A stretch of 64,000 nt of DNA from a virus. Made by a program: the position numbers and the translations under genes. Below, piece after piece: positions 33,630-41,925 of the stretch (position 1 is the stretch's first letter; each line of letters begins with the position of its first letter). Below the pieces are notes generated by a model. That model made no database searches, was not told the origin of the DNA, and worked only from the letters and a program-made list of their open reading frames with translations. The DNA lies in the IMG/VR virus record IMGVR_UViG_3300028864_000016, positions 124,001 through 188,000 of that record; one strand, written 5' to 3'.

Positions 33630-33854
33630 TTATAATATATATCCCACATTAACTTGAATTTTACTATTTGTGTTTATCTGTTTAAAATACTCTCTAGTTA
33701 ATTCTTGTTTAATATAATCTTTTGTGCTTAATGATGATTTTATTTTAATATGTATTGGCAGATTGTTTTCTATACATATTGCATCAATAAGTGTATCACC
33801 ATTAATTCTCTTTTCCATTGCCATTCCTGTAATTTTAAATTGTAATTCATTCAT
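33630..33854 (-). CDS. hypothetical protein (74 aa)
   Basis: Beta-rich start (MNELQFKITGMAM) and a basic, helical end. SD AAAGGAG. Not recognised. Confidence 0.62.
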   Translation of the reverse strand: MNELQFKITGMAMEKRINGDTLIDAICIENNLPIHIKIKSSLSTKDYIKQELTREYFKQINTNSKIQVNVGYIL

Positions 33855-33897
33855 AATATTAATTCTCCTTTTATATTTATTTATATTAATTTATTTG

Positions 33898-34089
33898 TTA
33901 TTCAACTTTAAATTGTTTATTACAGTCATCATATGTAAATTTAATTACTTTTCTAACAATATTATTTTTATCATTTAAATCTACACAATATACATTAACA
34001 ATATCATAATCAACAACAACATATCTCACTTTAAAGTCTGTTTTCGGTTTGTATAATATAATTCCTTTTCTCATTGACATATAATCCAT
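33898..34089 (-). CDS. hypothetical protein (63 aa)
   Basis: Very beta-rich (ILYKPKTDFKVRYVVVDYDI), probably a small barrel. SD AGGAGAG. Box at 34126-34135 upstream. Not recognised. Confidence 0.62.
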   Translation of the reverse strand: MDYMSMRKGIILYKPKTDFKVRYVVVDYDIVNVYCVDLNDKNNIVRKVIKFTYDDCNKQFKVE

Positions 34090-34170
34090 AGTACAATCTC
34101 TCCTTTTTTATTATTTATCTTTACATTAATTTGTTTAACTTCCAATAAAAGACATCTTTTAAAGGCTTAT

Positions 34171-34210
34171 GTACAGGTTACAGACTAGCTATATACCCAT
34201 TCCTAAATTT
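34171..34210 (-). repeat. stop-proximal repeat element, copy 6
   Basis: Transcription order TTTAGGAATGGGTATATAGC, then TAGTCTGTAACCTGTAC. Begins 8 bases after the methyltransferase stop. Followed by AAAAGA/TCTTTT and a box at 34126. Confidence 0.6.
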
Positions 34211-34217
34211 AATTTTT

Positions 34218-35948
34218 TTACTTTACTATGTATTTCTTAAATAATTCTTTAAATATGTAATATAAACAATTAACTACAATACTGTTCCCTGCTTCTTTGT
34301 ATAACGCTGAATCTGAAATTCCTAATTCTTTTGCTCTATCAAAACATTCATCTCTAAATCCCATCAGTCTCCAACATTCTTTGGGAGTAAGTTTTCTTAT
34401 TCTGATATTATCACCTTTTTCAATAATTCCAGTTCTTTGTGAGTGATTATCTGGAAAATTTCCATATCTAGTATCTAAGCATGTACACATTCCATCTTCT
34501 CTTTCTTTTAAAACTCCTCTGTTATTAACAAAAGGAATTTTATTTATTTCTTTTATTAAAATTTGTTTCGGTTGTTTATAATCTGTAGCCGTTAAAGAAC
34601 CCATAATGCCTTTATCTCCATATACTAAATCTCTTTCACCAAATCTAGTACAATTATCTCCTTTTGTTGTTCCTATTTGGTTTAATTCATTTCTGTCAAT
34701 ATCTTCTTTTCCGTTTAATTTAAATCTATCTTGAATTTCTTGTGATAAATAATATTTTTCGTCCACTTCATCTTCTAGAAAATCTTTTAATCTCAATCCA
34801 CTATCAAATCCTTCAGGAAAATTAAATAACCCATCATCTATATCATGTCTAACACAGATAACAAATATTCTTTCTCTGTTTTGTGCTATACCATAATCTT
34901 TCGCATTTAAACAAGTAGGTTGTCCATTATCTTTTTTAGGATAATAACATTTATAACCATAAGATTCTATTTCGCTTACTATATCATTAAAGTCATCTAT
35001 AAATTTCTTTTGAATTAATGCTTTAACATTTTCTATCATTATGTACTTCGGTTTTTTGGCTTTAATAACTTCGATGCCATATTTAACTAAACCACTTCTT
35101 GTCGGTGTCCCATCTTCATTAGTTAATCCTTTTTGTTGTCCAGCTCCAGATATATCAGTACAAGGAAATGAAAAATTAAACAAATCAAAATCTATCATAT
35201 TATCATAATCTAATTGACTTACATCTCCTAGGTTATTTAAAAGTATTGTGGCTTTATAAACTTTATATAATTTATCCTTCTTTAATCTAGGGATACTAGA
35301 TTTTTGTTTTATAAAATCCCAACCTACATTTCTACTCATTAACAGTTTTCTCATTTCATCTTCTGAAGGATATTCAAAATCTAAAGTATTAGTTTTATTT
35401 ATATGTATTCCTGCATAAGAAATTATTGCATCTATATCAATTTCAGACATTCCTACTATTTCCGTGGGTACTCCAAGTTCTTTTAAAGATTGATGTAGTG
35501 ATCCAATCCCAGCAAAACTATCAAAAAGCTTAATCTTATCCATTTTAAAATTATATTTTGTAAAATTATTTGTAAATTCTTTCATTGTTATATTACCACC
35601 TTCATTATTTATTTGTATTTTGGGTTCTGTTCCTCCACCACTACCTATTCCATGTAATGTAGGGCTTAATCCTTGGTCTGAATAAACTCTTCTTCTTGAT
35701 TCAAAACCCTTGCCATCTATCATACCTACTTGTATTAATTCATTCATTTCTATTATCACTCCTTGATTAAAACTACAAGTTAAAGTTTGTGCAATTTGAT
35801 GTCCAATTCTACCACGCCTAGTTTTACTATTAGGTTGTTCAAAATTAATTGCATCTCCATCAACTCCAATTGCATAACCTTGTTTTGTAGCTTCTCTTAC
35901 TCTAATATGGTCTTTATGTATTTCTATGAAGTTATCTATTGATATCAC
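34218..35948 (-). CDS. C5-cytosine DNA methyltransferase with extra N-terminal recognition modules
   Basis: 576 residues, GTG start with SD AAAAGGAAG. Catalytic part: LFDSFAGIGS (142-150, motif I), NFSFPCTDIS with Cys263 (motif IV), MIENVKAL (VI), QNRERIFVI (VIII), RKLTPKECWRLMG (IX) and EAGNSIVV (X). It transfers methyl groups to cytosine C5. Unusually, about 135 residues precede motif I, and they resemble target-recognition segments normally found between motifs VIII and IX (REATKQGYAIGVDGD, NSKTRRGRIG; RRRVYSDQGLSPTLHGIGSG). Several similar TRD segments are also present in the normal place. No partner restriction enzyme is nearby, so it is an anti-restriction methylase, possibly with several specificities. 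Confidence 0.92.
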   Translation of the reverse strand: MISIDNFIEIHKDHIRVREATKQGYAIGVDGDAINFEQPNSKTRRGRIGHQIAQTLTCSFNQGVIIEMNELIQVGMIDGKGFESRRRVYSDQGLSPTLHGIGSGGGTEPKIQINNEGGNITMKEFTNNFTKYNFKMDKIKLFDSFAGIGSLHQSLKELGVPTEIVGMSEIDIDAIISYAGIHINKTNTLDFEYPSEDEMRKLLMSRNVGWDFIKQKSSIPRLKKDKLYKVYKATILLNNLGDVSQLDYDNMIDFDLFNFSFPCTDISGAGQQKGLTNEDGTPTRSGLVKYGIEVIKAKKPKYIMIENVKALIQKKFIDDFNDIVSEIESYGYKCYYPKKDNGQPTCLNAKDYGIAQNRERIFVICVRHDIDDGLFNFPEGFDSGLRLKDFLEDEVDEKYYLSQEIQDRFKLNGKEDIDRNELNQIGTTKGDNCTRFGERDLVYGDKGIMGSLTATDYKQPKQILIKEINKIPFVNNRGVLKEREDGMCTCLDTRYGNFPDNHSQRTGIIEKGDNIRIRKLTPKECWRLMGFRDECFDRAKELGISDSALYKEAGNSIVVNCLYYIFKELFKKYIVK

Positions 35949-35974
35949 TTCCTTTTCATTTTATATAATTTATT

Positions 35975-36006
35975 AAAAAGCAGATAAAACTAATATTTTA
36001 ACTGCT
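35975..36006 (-). terminator. intrinsic terminator upstream of the C5 methyltransferase
   Basis: AGCAG..CTGCT outer stem around AAAATATTAGTTTT, then TTTTT on the minus strand. It separates the DUF5662 gene from the methyltransferase. It forms the 3' end of stop-proximal element copy 7. Confidence 0.7.
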
Positions 36007-36010
36007 TGTA

Positions 36011-36052
36011 CAAGTCTGTAAACCCAGTCATAGAGCCATTCTTAAATTTTAC
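36011..36052 (-). repeat. stop-proximal repeat element, copy 7
   Basis: Transcription order TTTAAGAATGGCTCTATGAC, then TGGGTTTACAGACTTG. It starts within the stop codon region of the DUF5662 gene and is followed at once by a terminator. Confidence 0.6.
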
Positions 36053-36801
36053 TTTTTAGCATTTTTCACTAAATCATAGATATCTAGTCCATACTTTTTA
36101 CATGCTGGCTTCAATAAATCATTAATATTGTCTTTAACAGTTCCTTTTGATATTTCTCCATTTTTATTAAAGAAATCTTCAGCACTTTTAATTAATTCAT
36201 CTATAGTCATCCAATATTCTTCATTACATTCACAAATTGGTGCATTATATAACTTAATTAAATCAAGTGCAATTTCTAATCTACGTCTTGTTTCTCTAGT
36301 TATATCCCACTTATAATAATTCTGTAAGTAATATTCTTGTGCAATCCCTCCAAACTTTCTACTCATAGCTTTTAAATCACAAACCATAAATCTTATGTAT
36401 TTCATAGGCATATTTTGTCTAGCCCAATGTTCAGGATGGTGTTTATTATTTTTATAATGATGTTCCCATGCTTTATCAAACTTTCTCTTTATTTCTAAAT
36501 AAGAATTACTTAAACATGATTTACCATTGTTTAGAGCTTCATAATCCCAATTCTTTTCTAATTCAGCACAACTCATTCCGTAACAACAATTGCCATAAAA
36601 ATATTTAGCATAAGGAATAAATTCACAAGATAAGAATTTACTTAAATCATGTGTAAAAGCATGTATAAATAACTCTCTAGCTATTTTTCTATTGTTATTT
36701 CTCCAATAAGGTTCATTCCAATATTGTTTTGCTAAATTCATACATTCAATAAATACATTTTTCTTATGTTCTAGTACGTATTTTAAATATTTATAATACA
36801 T
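36049..36801 (-). CDS. DUF5662-family protein, HD-like
   Basis: About 250 residues from the ATG after GGAGGAG. Conserved features: YLKYVLEHKKNVF at the start, HAFTHDLSKFLSCEFIPYAK and WEHHYKNNKHHPEHW. The His/Asp spacing (HDLSKF, HH..HHPEHW) is like HD-type metal-dependent phosphohydrolases. DUF5662 proteins are common in phages; the activity is unproven. It overlaps the small gene upstream. Confidence 0.82.
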   Translation of the reverse strand: MYYKYLKYVLEHKKNVFIECMNLAKQYWNEPYWRNNNRKIARELFIHAFTHDLSKFLSCEFIPYAKYFYGNCCYGMSCAELEKNWDYEALNNGKSCLSNSYLEIKRKFDKAWEHHYKNNKHHPEHWARQNMPMKYIRFMVCDLKAMSRKFGGIAQEYYLQNYYKWDITRETRRRLEIALDLIKLYNAPICECNEEYWMTIDELIKSAEDFFNKNGEISKGTVKDNINDLLKPACKKYGLDIYDLVKNAKK

Positions 36802-36802
36802 T

Positions 36803-36982
36803 TTATTTCTCCTCCAATTCATACATTTTATTTAAAATAGTTTGATAATGACAAGAACTTTCTAATGTAACTTTATTACTATTCATTGTTGATTGAATAA
36901 ACTCTTTTAAAGTAACCCATTTTGAATTTTTATTAGTAAAATTTGATATATCTATTTTACTTGGATCATTTGTTATATTCAC
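36803..36982 (-). CDS. small protein of 59 aa
   Basis: GTG start about 11 bases after AAGGA. Translation begins NITNDPSKIDISNFTNKNSK and ends LNKMYELEEK. Its 3' end carries the SD of the DUF5662 gene, whose start lies 1 base past this stop codon, so the two are coupled. Not recognised. Confidence 0.6.
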   Translation of the reverse strand: MNITNDPSKIDISNFTNKNSKWVTLKEFIQSTMNSNKVTLESSCHYQTILNKMYELEEK

Positions 36983-37012
36983 AATTGCTCACATCCTTTT
37001 TAGTGTTTTATA

Positions 37013-37261
37013 TTACTTTTGCAATTTAATAATTTCTAGCACTTTAGTTTTTGCGTCTATTTCAGAAAGTTGTGTATTATAATTAAATTGTTCGTCTTTC
37101 AAAACAAACAACATTTCAGCCCAGCTAAGTCCTCCACGGCTTGCTAACCTTTCTAATGTTTGTCCACAATGATTTATAATTGCCTGTTTTTCATGTGGTT
37201 TTATTATATCTAATTCAATATATTCTTTTGAATTTGTACCAAGTATCGGGAATTTATTCAC
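37013..37261 (-). CDS. hypothetical protein (82 aa)
   Basis: Helical, with HCGQTLERLASRGGLSWAEM in the middle. No domain recognised. Confidence 0.63.
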   Translation of the reverse strand: MNKFPILGTNSKEYIELDIIKPHEKQAIINHCGQTLERLASRGGLSWAEMLFVLKDEQFNYNTQLSEIDAKTKVLEIIKLQK

Positions 37262-37292
37262 CTTTTATTTCACTCCTTCTAAAATATTCCTT

Positions 37293-37559
37293 TTATAAAA
37301 ACTCTCCAGTAACCACATTAAATCCTATTTCTTTAGTTATGTTATAATTCGTTTTTAAACAATAGTCATCAAGACTTAGTTCCTCATCATCTAATGTCCA
37401 TTCCAATGTTCTAATTAACATTATACATGGAGCTAGAAAAAGACCTTTTTCTTCTTTACTGAATTCTGCATCATTTTTCAAACCTCCTACCAATTCTTTC
37501 ATACTTTTTAAATAATCACTTTTATATTTTTCAATTATTTCTTGAGATTTCATTTGCAA
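37293..37559 (-). CDS. hypothetical protein (88 aa)
   Basis: Helical start (SQEIIEKYKSDYLKSMKELV) and a short beta-like end. SD AGGAGG. Not recognised. Confidence 0.63.
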   Translation of the reverse strand: MQMKSQEIIEKYKSDYLKSMKELVGGLKNDAEFSKEEKGLFLAPCIMLIRTLEWTLDDEELSLDDYCLKTNYNITKEIGFNVVTGEFL

Positions 37560-37606
37560 TTCCTCCTATTTATTTTAATTTGTTAACTTACCATAAAAAC
37601 ATTATT

Positions 37607-37924
37607 CTATCGTGTTTTTAGTCTCATATTTAGACCAACTTTTTGTAATACATCTTGAACCTTATTTGAATTAAGCATTTGAGTCTTTTCTAATGATTCA
37701 CAGAAATCTTCAAATGTAGCCAACTTATCTAATGGATTCATTTCTGTTATATATTTTGGTTTAAATATATGTAATCCCTTATCTGATTTAACGATTATTT
37801 GTTGTTGTGTAAAATTTATAATTATGCCTTTCTTAATATAATAAGTATCTCTTGCGTCATTTTCATATGTAATTTTATAACTTTGTCCCTCTTTTATTCC
37901 ATATTCTTTATCTAAAAAATTCAT
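37607..37924 (-). CDS. hypothetical protein (105 aa)
   Basis: Beta-rich N-terminal half (YKITYENDARDTYYIKKGII) and a helical C-terminal half. SD AAAGGAG. Downstream AAAAACA/TGTTTTT can pair just after the stop. Not recognised. Confidence 0.63.
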   Translation of the reverse strand: MNFLDKEYGIKEGQSYKITYENDARDTYYIKKGIIINFTQQQIIVKSDKGLHIFKPKYITEMNPLDKLATFEDFCESLEKTQMLNSNKVQDVLQKVGLNMRLKTR

Positions 37925-37990
37925 TTTGTCATTCTCCTTTATTATTTAATATTCTTTATAATTTGTTTAACTTCGATCAAATTCAAGACT

Positions 37991-38443
37991 TTAAAGTAAT
38001 TTATCCACTTCACATACTGGATTTTTCATATCTAAATCACTAATAGAATATACATATCCATTAAACGCTAAATGCTTATAATTAATACTATCTGCAACCA
38101 ATCTGCATTCTGAATAATCTCTTCCTAGAATTTTGCAACTATCAAAAACATCTCTCCAATGAATATTAACTAATTTCTTATTTTTATCTTCTATATAATC
38201 AATAAATCCCCCATATGCAATATCTAAAATATCTATACTACTATCAACTTTAGTTCCATCTTCTAATACTGCGAAAGTTCTATTCATTTGAGGATTACAA
38301 TAATAATATTTTATTTGTAACCATTTTGTATTTTCATTACCTATTCCTCCGCTTGTTAATCTATAATTATGAGGATATTTTTGTATAATCTTTTTTCTAT
38401 CTTTTAAAGCTTGTATTATTTCTTCGTAAGTCTTATATTCCAT
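37991..38443 (-). CDS. hypothetical protein (150 aa)
   Basis: Mixed alpha/beta. WLQIKYYYCNPQ and FAVLEDGTKVDSSIDI suggest a beta-sheet domain. No cysteine motif of note. Not recognised. Confidence 0.65.
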   Translation of the reverse strand: MEYKTYEEIIQALKDRKKIIQKYPHNYRLTSGGIGNENTKWLQIKYYYCNPQMNRTFAVLEDGTKVDSSIDILDIAYGGFIDYIEDKNKKLVNIHWRDVFDSCKILGRDYSECRLVADSINYKHLAFNGYVYSISDLDMKNPVCEVDKLL

Positions 38444-38504
38444 ATTAATTCACTCCTTAATTTATTTTAATTTCTGCATAAAATTTCCATTTTAAGACAA
38501 TTTT

Positions 38505-39047
38505 CTATAATAAATTTGCTAAAATTTTAATTATATTTTTTAATTCTTTTATCTGATTATTTAATTTTGAATTTATTGCATTATCTATATCATTTTCTTC
38601 TTGCATTCTCATAATTTCTTTTTCTCTATTGGTCAATATATTATTTAGATCATCTTCTTTCTTAGCTTGTTCCATTGATTTATATTCTAATTCTGATATG
38701 TATGATTTTTGTTTATCTATATCATTTTCTAGTTTTTGTCTAAAATTACCTAATGATATATTTGCTAGTTTATATTCTTTATTTTCTTCTTCTAATGTAT
38801 CAATGTTATTTTTAGCATTAGTAAACCATTCATCTAATTGTCTTTTATCATCTTTTAATATCTCATTTTCTTTTTCAAGCCTAAAACATTCTAATTCATA
38901 ATCTGTTCCAGCAGGATATTGATTACCACATATTTTACTATCTGTACATTTTCCTTTTTTATTTTTAGGACATTTTTCGCTTTCTTGGTAACAGGTTTTA
39001 TTTTCCTTATCTATTGCATATTGTAATTGTTCTTCTGCATAATTCAT
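38505..39047 (-). CDS. coiled-coil protein with N-terminal cysteine cluster
   Basis: 180 residues. Cysteines at about 19, 26, 33 and 40 (CYQESEKC, CTDSKIC) suggest a small metal site, followed by a long coiled coil from residue 55 to the end (LEKENEILKDDKRQLDEWF, then LEEENKEYKLA). Could be an oligomerising scaffold. Not recognised. Confidence 0.7.
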   Translation of the reverse strand: MNYAEEQLQYAIDKENKTCYQESEKCPKNKKGKCTDSKICGNQYPAGTDYELECFRLEKENEILKDDKRQLDEWFTNAKNNIDTLEEENKEYKLANISLGNFRQKLENDIDKQKSYISELEYKSMEQAKKEDDLNNILTNREKEIMRMQEENDIDNAINSKLNNQIKELKNIIKILANLL

Positions 39048-39085
39048 AAATTTTACCTCTCTTTTTATTAATTTATTAAAATATA

Positions 39086-39364
39086 TTATTCAAATTCCCA
39101 TCCATTTAAAATACAATTTTCCAACCCTTTTAATATGTATATAGCCCTATGTACTAATACCTCTTTAGCAAAAGCTTGACTCATAGGAATATCCCCTAAG
39201 TTGTTTTCTTGCTCATATTTTTGCTTCTCCCACATGATGTTTCTTCCATAATCTCTCGTATGTATTCTATTGATAATTTGCCATATGTATCCTTGGTCTT
39301 GTTTATATTTATCACAGAACTCTTCTATTCTCTCTTGAAGAAATTCTCCACTACACATTGTCAT
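39086..39364 (-). CDS. hypothetical protein (92 aa)
   Basis: First gene after the promoter at 39418. Helical, with WQIINRIHTRDYGRNIMWEK. SD GGAGGTG. Not recognised. Confidence 0.65.
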   Translation of the reverse strand: MTMCSGEFLQERIEEFCDKYKQDQGYIWQIINRIHTRDYGRNIMWEKQKYEQENNLGDIPMSQAFAKEVLVHRAIYILKGLENCILNGWEFE

Positions 39365-39417
39365 ATCAACACCTCCATTTTTATTATTATTTATCTTAAT
39401 TTATTACCTTTAAGATT

Positions 39418-39446
39418 ATCTTACTACTTGTGCTAATTACTGTCAA
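39418..39446 (-). promoter_or_regulatory. sigma-A-type promoter flanked by two boxes
   Basis: TTGACA (39441-39446), 17 bases, TAAGAT (39418-39423) on the minus strand. Boxes TTAATTTGTT at 39459-39468 and TTAATTTATT at 39396-39405. Confidence 0.85.
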
Positions 39447-39471
39447 CACTTATTTCCATTAATTTGTTTGT

Positions 39472-39684
39472 TTATATTTCATCCATATTATAGTCCTCTC
39501 TAATATAATCTATTAAATCATTAATAGTTTCCTTAATATGTTCATCATCTCTTAAAATAGGATGAATTTTAGCCATACATGAACCTTTTGCTCCTTCTGA
39601 TTTATATTTCTTATAGTTAAAATCTACCCACAACAAGGGCATTTTTGTTAGGTTTTTAGTTAATAATCTTTGTAATAGTTTCAT
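39472..39684 (-). CDS. hypothetical protein (70 aa)
   Basis: Basic N-terminal half (MKLLQRLLTKNLTKMPLLW) and acidic C-terminal half. It ends next to the 39459 box. Not recognised. Confidence 0.6.
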   Translation of the reverse strand: MKLLQRLLTKNLTKMPLLWVDFNYKKYKSEGAKGSCMAKIHPILRDDEHIKETINDLIDYIREDYNMDEI

Positions 39685-39740
39685 TTATTTTTCACTCCAA
39701 TCTTTTAAAATTAAATTTTTATCTACTTGTCTATAAAATA

Positions 39741-39956
39741 TTATTCGTTTAAAATTTTATTAATATATGGACTTTTGGTATGTTTAGTTCCATCTATTTT
39801 ATCAGCCACACATGAAAAAGCTTCAAATATTCCATCCCTATATCCCTGTACATATAACTTTTTATCATTTTCTAAAATTAATAGTTTGTCACAAACTTTT
39901 TCAAATTCATTTTCAAATTTGTGTAACAGTTCTTTTAATGATTCATTCTCATTCAT
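39741..39956 (-). CDS. hypothetical protein (71 aa)
   Basis: Helical start (ESLKELLHKFENEFEKVCDK) and GYRDGIFEAFSCVADKI. Overlaps the end of an orphan reading frame upstream. Not recognised. Confidence 0.6.
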   Translation of the reverse strand: MNENESLKELLHKFENEFEKVCDKLLILENDKKLYVQGYRDGIFEAFSCVADKIDGTKHTKSPYINKILNE

Positions 39957-40097
39957 TTTTTATTTCATCCTTTCTTAATTCATTTTCAGTTAAACCTAAA
40001 GTTTTATATGCTTGTACTATTTCTAATTTAGGGCAGTATGCCCTATAACTTAAACATCCTTTTTCAATGGATAAATACTTGATAAAATAGACATATC
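39949..40097 (-). other. orphan open frame after a slippery A7 run, no usual start codon
   Basis: A frame of about 49 codons (for example CLSYRAYCPKLEIVQAYKTL, then GLTENELRKDE) has normal-looking protein but no ATG/GTG/TTG start. It lies in the -1 frame of the 126-residue gene at 40050-40430, which has A AAA AAA in frame (40098-40104). A -1 slip there would append this segment. Alternatives: a frameshifted pseudogene or a non-standard start. A 6-bp hairpin (AGGGCA/TGCCCT) lies within it. Confidence 0.4.
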
Positions 40098-40430
40098 TTT
40101 TTTTAATGCTTCAATAATAAAGTCATCACATTCTATAATACTTTTGAGAGATTCTTGATTCTCCAATTTTGACATATTTCTTTTATGTTTTTGTAAATCA
40201 GCTATTTTATGTTTTATACACACTGTACCATTATCTATTGCATTAAATAAATCTACATATATTCCATAAGGAATATAGACCAATGCTCCATTCGATTCAA
40301 ATGATTCAACAGTTAAACCACCATTTTTATACTTATTCATATCTTGAATACCAATATTAGGTCTTTTATCAATGGGTATAGATTTCATATCTATTAAATC
40401 TTCTTCATAATTTTCTTCACTATTCAACAC
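40050..40430 (-). CDS. hypothetical protein (126 aa)
   Basis: Acidic N terminus, then GLTVESFESNGALVYIPYGI and a helical C terminus. Starts at the stop of the upstream gene. Its 3' part contains the slippery run noted for the orphan frame. Not recognised. Confidence 0.63.
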   Translation of the reverse strand: MLNSEENYEEDLIDMKSIPIDKRPNIGIQDMNKYKNGGLTVESFESNGALVYIPYGIYVDLFNAIDNGTVCIKHKIADLQKHKRNMSKLENQESLKSIIECDDFIIEALKKDMSILSSIYPLKKDV

Positions 40431-40648
40431 TATATCACCTTCTCAATCTTATATTCACCTAAATATTTAAATCCTTTTCTTGCCATTAATGCATATTCGC
40501 CCTCTTTATCTGCTGATAAATCAAGTTCATATACAGATGAAATATAAGGTTCTATAGCTTTTGTTATAGCTTTTAAGTCAATAGTATCCGTCTTTATTTC
40601 AAATGATTCATTATTGATTCCAATATTTTTAAAACTTATCTTATACAT
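40430..40648 (-). CDS. hypothetical protein (72 aa)
   Basis: Beta-rich start (YKISFKNIGINNESFEIKTD), then helix. SD AAAGGGG. A 7-bp repeat pair brackets its ribosome-binding site. Not recognised. Confidence 0.62.
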   Translation of the reverse strand: MYKISFKNIGINNESFEIKTDTIDLKAITKAIEPYISSVYELDLSADKEGEYALMARKGFKYLGEYKIEKVI

Positions 40649-40651
40649 CTA

Positions 40652-40688
40652 GTAACACCCCTTTAAATATATTATTTAATAGTGTTAC
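40652..40688 (-). promoter_or_regulatory. inverted repeat masking the ribosome-binding site
   Basis: GTAACAC (40682-40688 read on minus) and GTGTTAC (40652-40658) pair. The second arm overlaps the 3' part of the SD AAAGGGGTG, so the folded RNA would hide it. Loop of 23 bases. A translational operator is possible. Confidence 0.4.
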
Positions 40689-40737
40689 CATAACATGAAA
40701 GATATATACTTATGACCAAATAAAAGTAATAATTTGT

Positions 40738-41007
40738 TTAAATATTGAACACACCAAAATAACAACCATCTAAAATTTTTGAAGTTTTATATGTAATAGA
40801 ACCATCCAACTCATAAATAACCTTTTCTATAGTTTCTTCACTTCCATCTATATTTACACAACTACCTTCTTTAAATTCTAAACTCCCTACTTCATGTTCA
40901 TAGAATTTCTCCCATTTATCTATTTTTAACATTGGAATAGGAATTCTAGAAATTTTGCTTGCCTCCTCATTAATAGAAGTATATTTTCCTAAAAACACTG
41001 CTTTCAT
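40738..41007 (-). CDS. hypothetical protein (89 aa)
   Basis: Beta-rich throughout (MKAVFLGKYTSINE, SVNIDGSEE-like centre, SITYKTSKILDG). SD AAAGGGG. Not recognised. Confidence 0.62.
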   Translation of the reverse strand: MKAVFLGKYTSINEEASKISRIPIPMLKIDKWEKFYEHEVGSLEFKEGSCVNIDGSEETIEKVIYELDGSITYKTSKILDGCYFGVFNI

Positions 41008-41066
41008 AATATTAATCCCCTTTCATTATTTATTAACTCTTTGTAAAAGAAGTAATTGATTGACTT

Positions 41067-41345
41067 TTACATTTCCCAACTACCATATGCCCAGTATCCT
41101 AATTTTTGACCACAACACTTGCACTTAACACCATATTCAATACAATAATGTTCTTCATGATATTGTCCATAGTCTTCTAATTCTTTAGAATTACACTTGT
41201 GACATTTTAGTGGTGATCCATCGTTATCAATATAACCTTTCTTTATATCTCTCCATATGTAGTATCTATGTCTTATATCACTAGTTTTGTATTTAATTCT
41301 TTTAAATATATTAGGCTTTAATAATTTATCCCAATCACTTTTCAT
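41067..41345 (-). CDS. zinc-ribbon protein (92 aa)
   Basis: N-terminal basic helix region (FKRIKYKTSDIRHRYYIW), then CHKCNSKELEDYGQYH and CKCCGQKLGYW, a clear four-cysteine ribbon. Overlaps the upstream gene by 11 bases. Could bind nucleic acid. Function unknown. Confidence 0.7.
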   Translation of the reverse strand: MKSDWDKLLKPNIFKRIKYKTSDIRHRYYIWRDIKKGYIDNDGSPLKCHKCNSKELEDYGQYHEEHYCIEYGVKCKCCGQKLGYWAYGSWEM

Positions 41346-41658
41346 ATAAACTCTTTCCTTCCCATAAATTTAATTCTTGAACATGATATCTAAGCCTTTT
41401 TAAATACTGCTCTACCATACTTCCGTCCATATCATCTAAAGTACAAATATACCTATTAACACTATTATGAAATTCTTCTTTATCTTCTTTGACAAGTTGC
41501 TTTAATTCTTCAATTCTATCTGTATTTATTTCTGATTTCTCACTAACTTCAATATACTTTTCTCCATCTTCTTCAGTAACTTTTAATTCAAAACCATTGC
41601 CACTATAGGAATAAGTATCTGTTAATTCTGCTAATTGACTTAATTTAACTTTAAACAT
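41335..41658 (-). CDS. hypothetical protein (107 aa)
   Basis: Beta-rich first 40 residues, then charged helices (RIEELKQLVKEDKEEFHN). Coupled at both ends to neighbours. Not recognised. Confidence 0.63.
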   Translation of the reverse strand: MFKVKLSQLAELTDTYSYSGNGFELKVTEEDGEKYIEVSEKSEINTDRIEELKQLVKEDKEEFHNSVNRYICTLDDMDGSMVEQYLKRLRYHVQELNLWEGKSLYEK

Positions 41659-41873
41659 TATTTATTAACCTTCCTTCCCATCATTTCTAACTTACATTCA
41701 TCTTTTAAATATCTATTGCAACTTAATATCAATTCCACACTTTCATTTTTCCATTTTGAATGCTTACATGTAATATGATTATCTAAAGGACATGGATTAT
41801 TCCCAAATACAATGGTTACTGGCTTATTCTTTGGTTCTTTGAATATATAAATTGTATCATTATTTAATTCCAT
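41658..41873 (-). CDS. hypothetical protein with cysteines (71 aa)
   Basis: Four cysteines (CPLDNHITC, CNRYLKDEC) with a His, a probable metal site. SD GAGG. Not recognised. Confidence 0.62.
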   Translation of the reverse strand: MELNNDTIYIFKEPKNKPVTIVFGNNPCPLDNHITCKHSKWKNESVELILSCNRYLKDECKLEMMGRKVNK

Positions 41874-41925
41874 TATTACACCTCTTTAATTTATTATTAC
41901 AGTAAAATGACAATTCTATGGTCTT

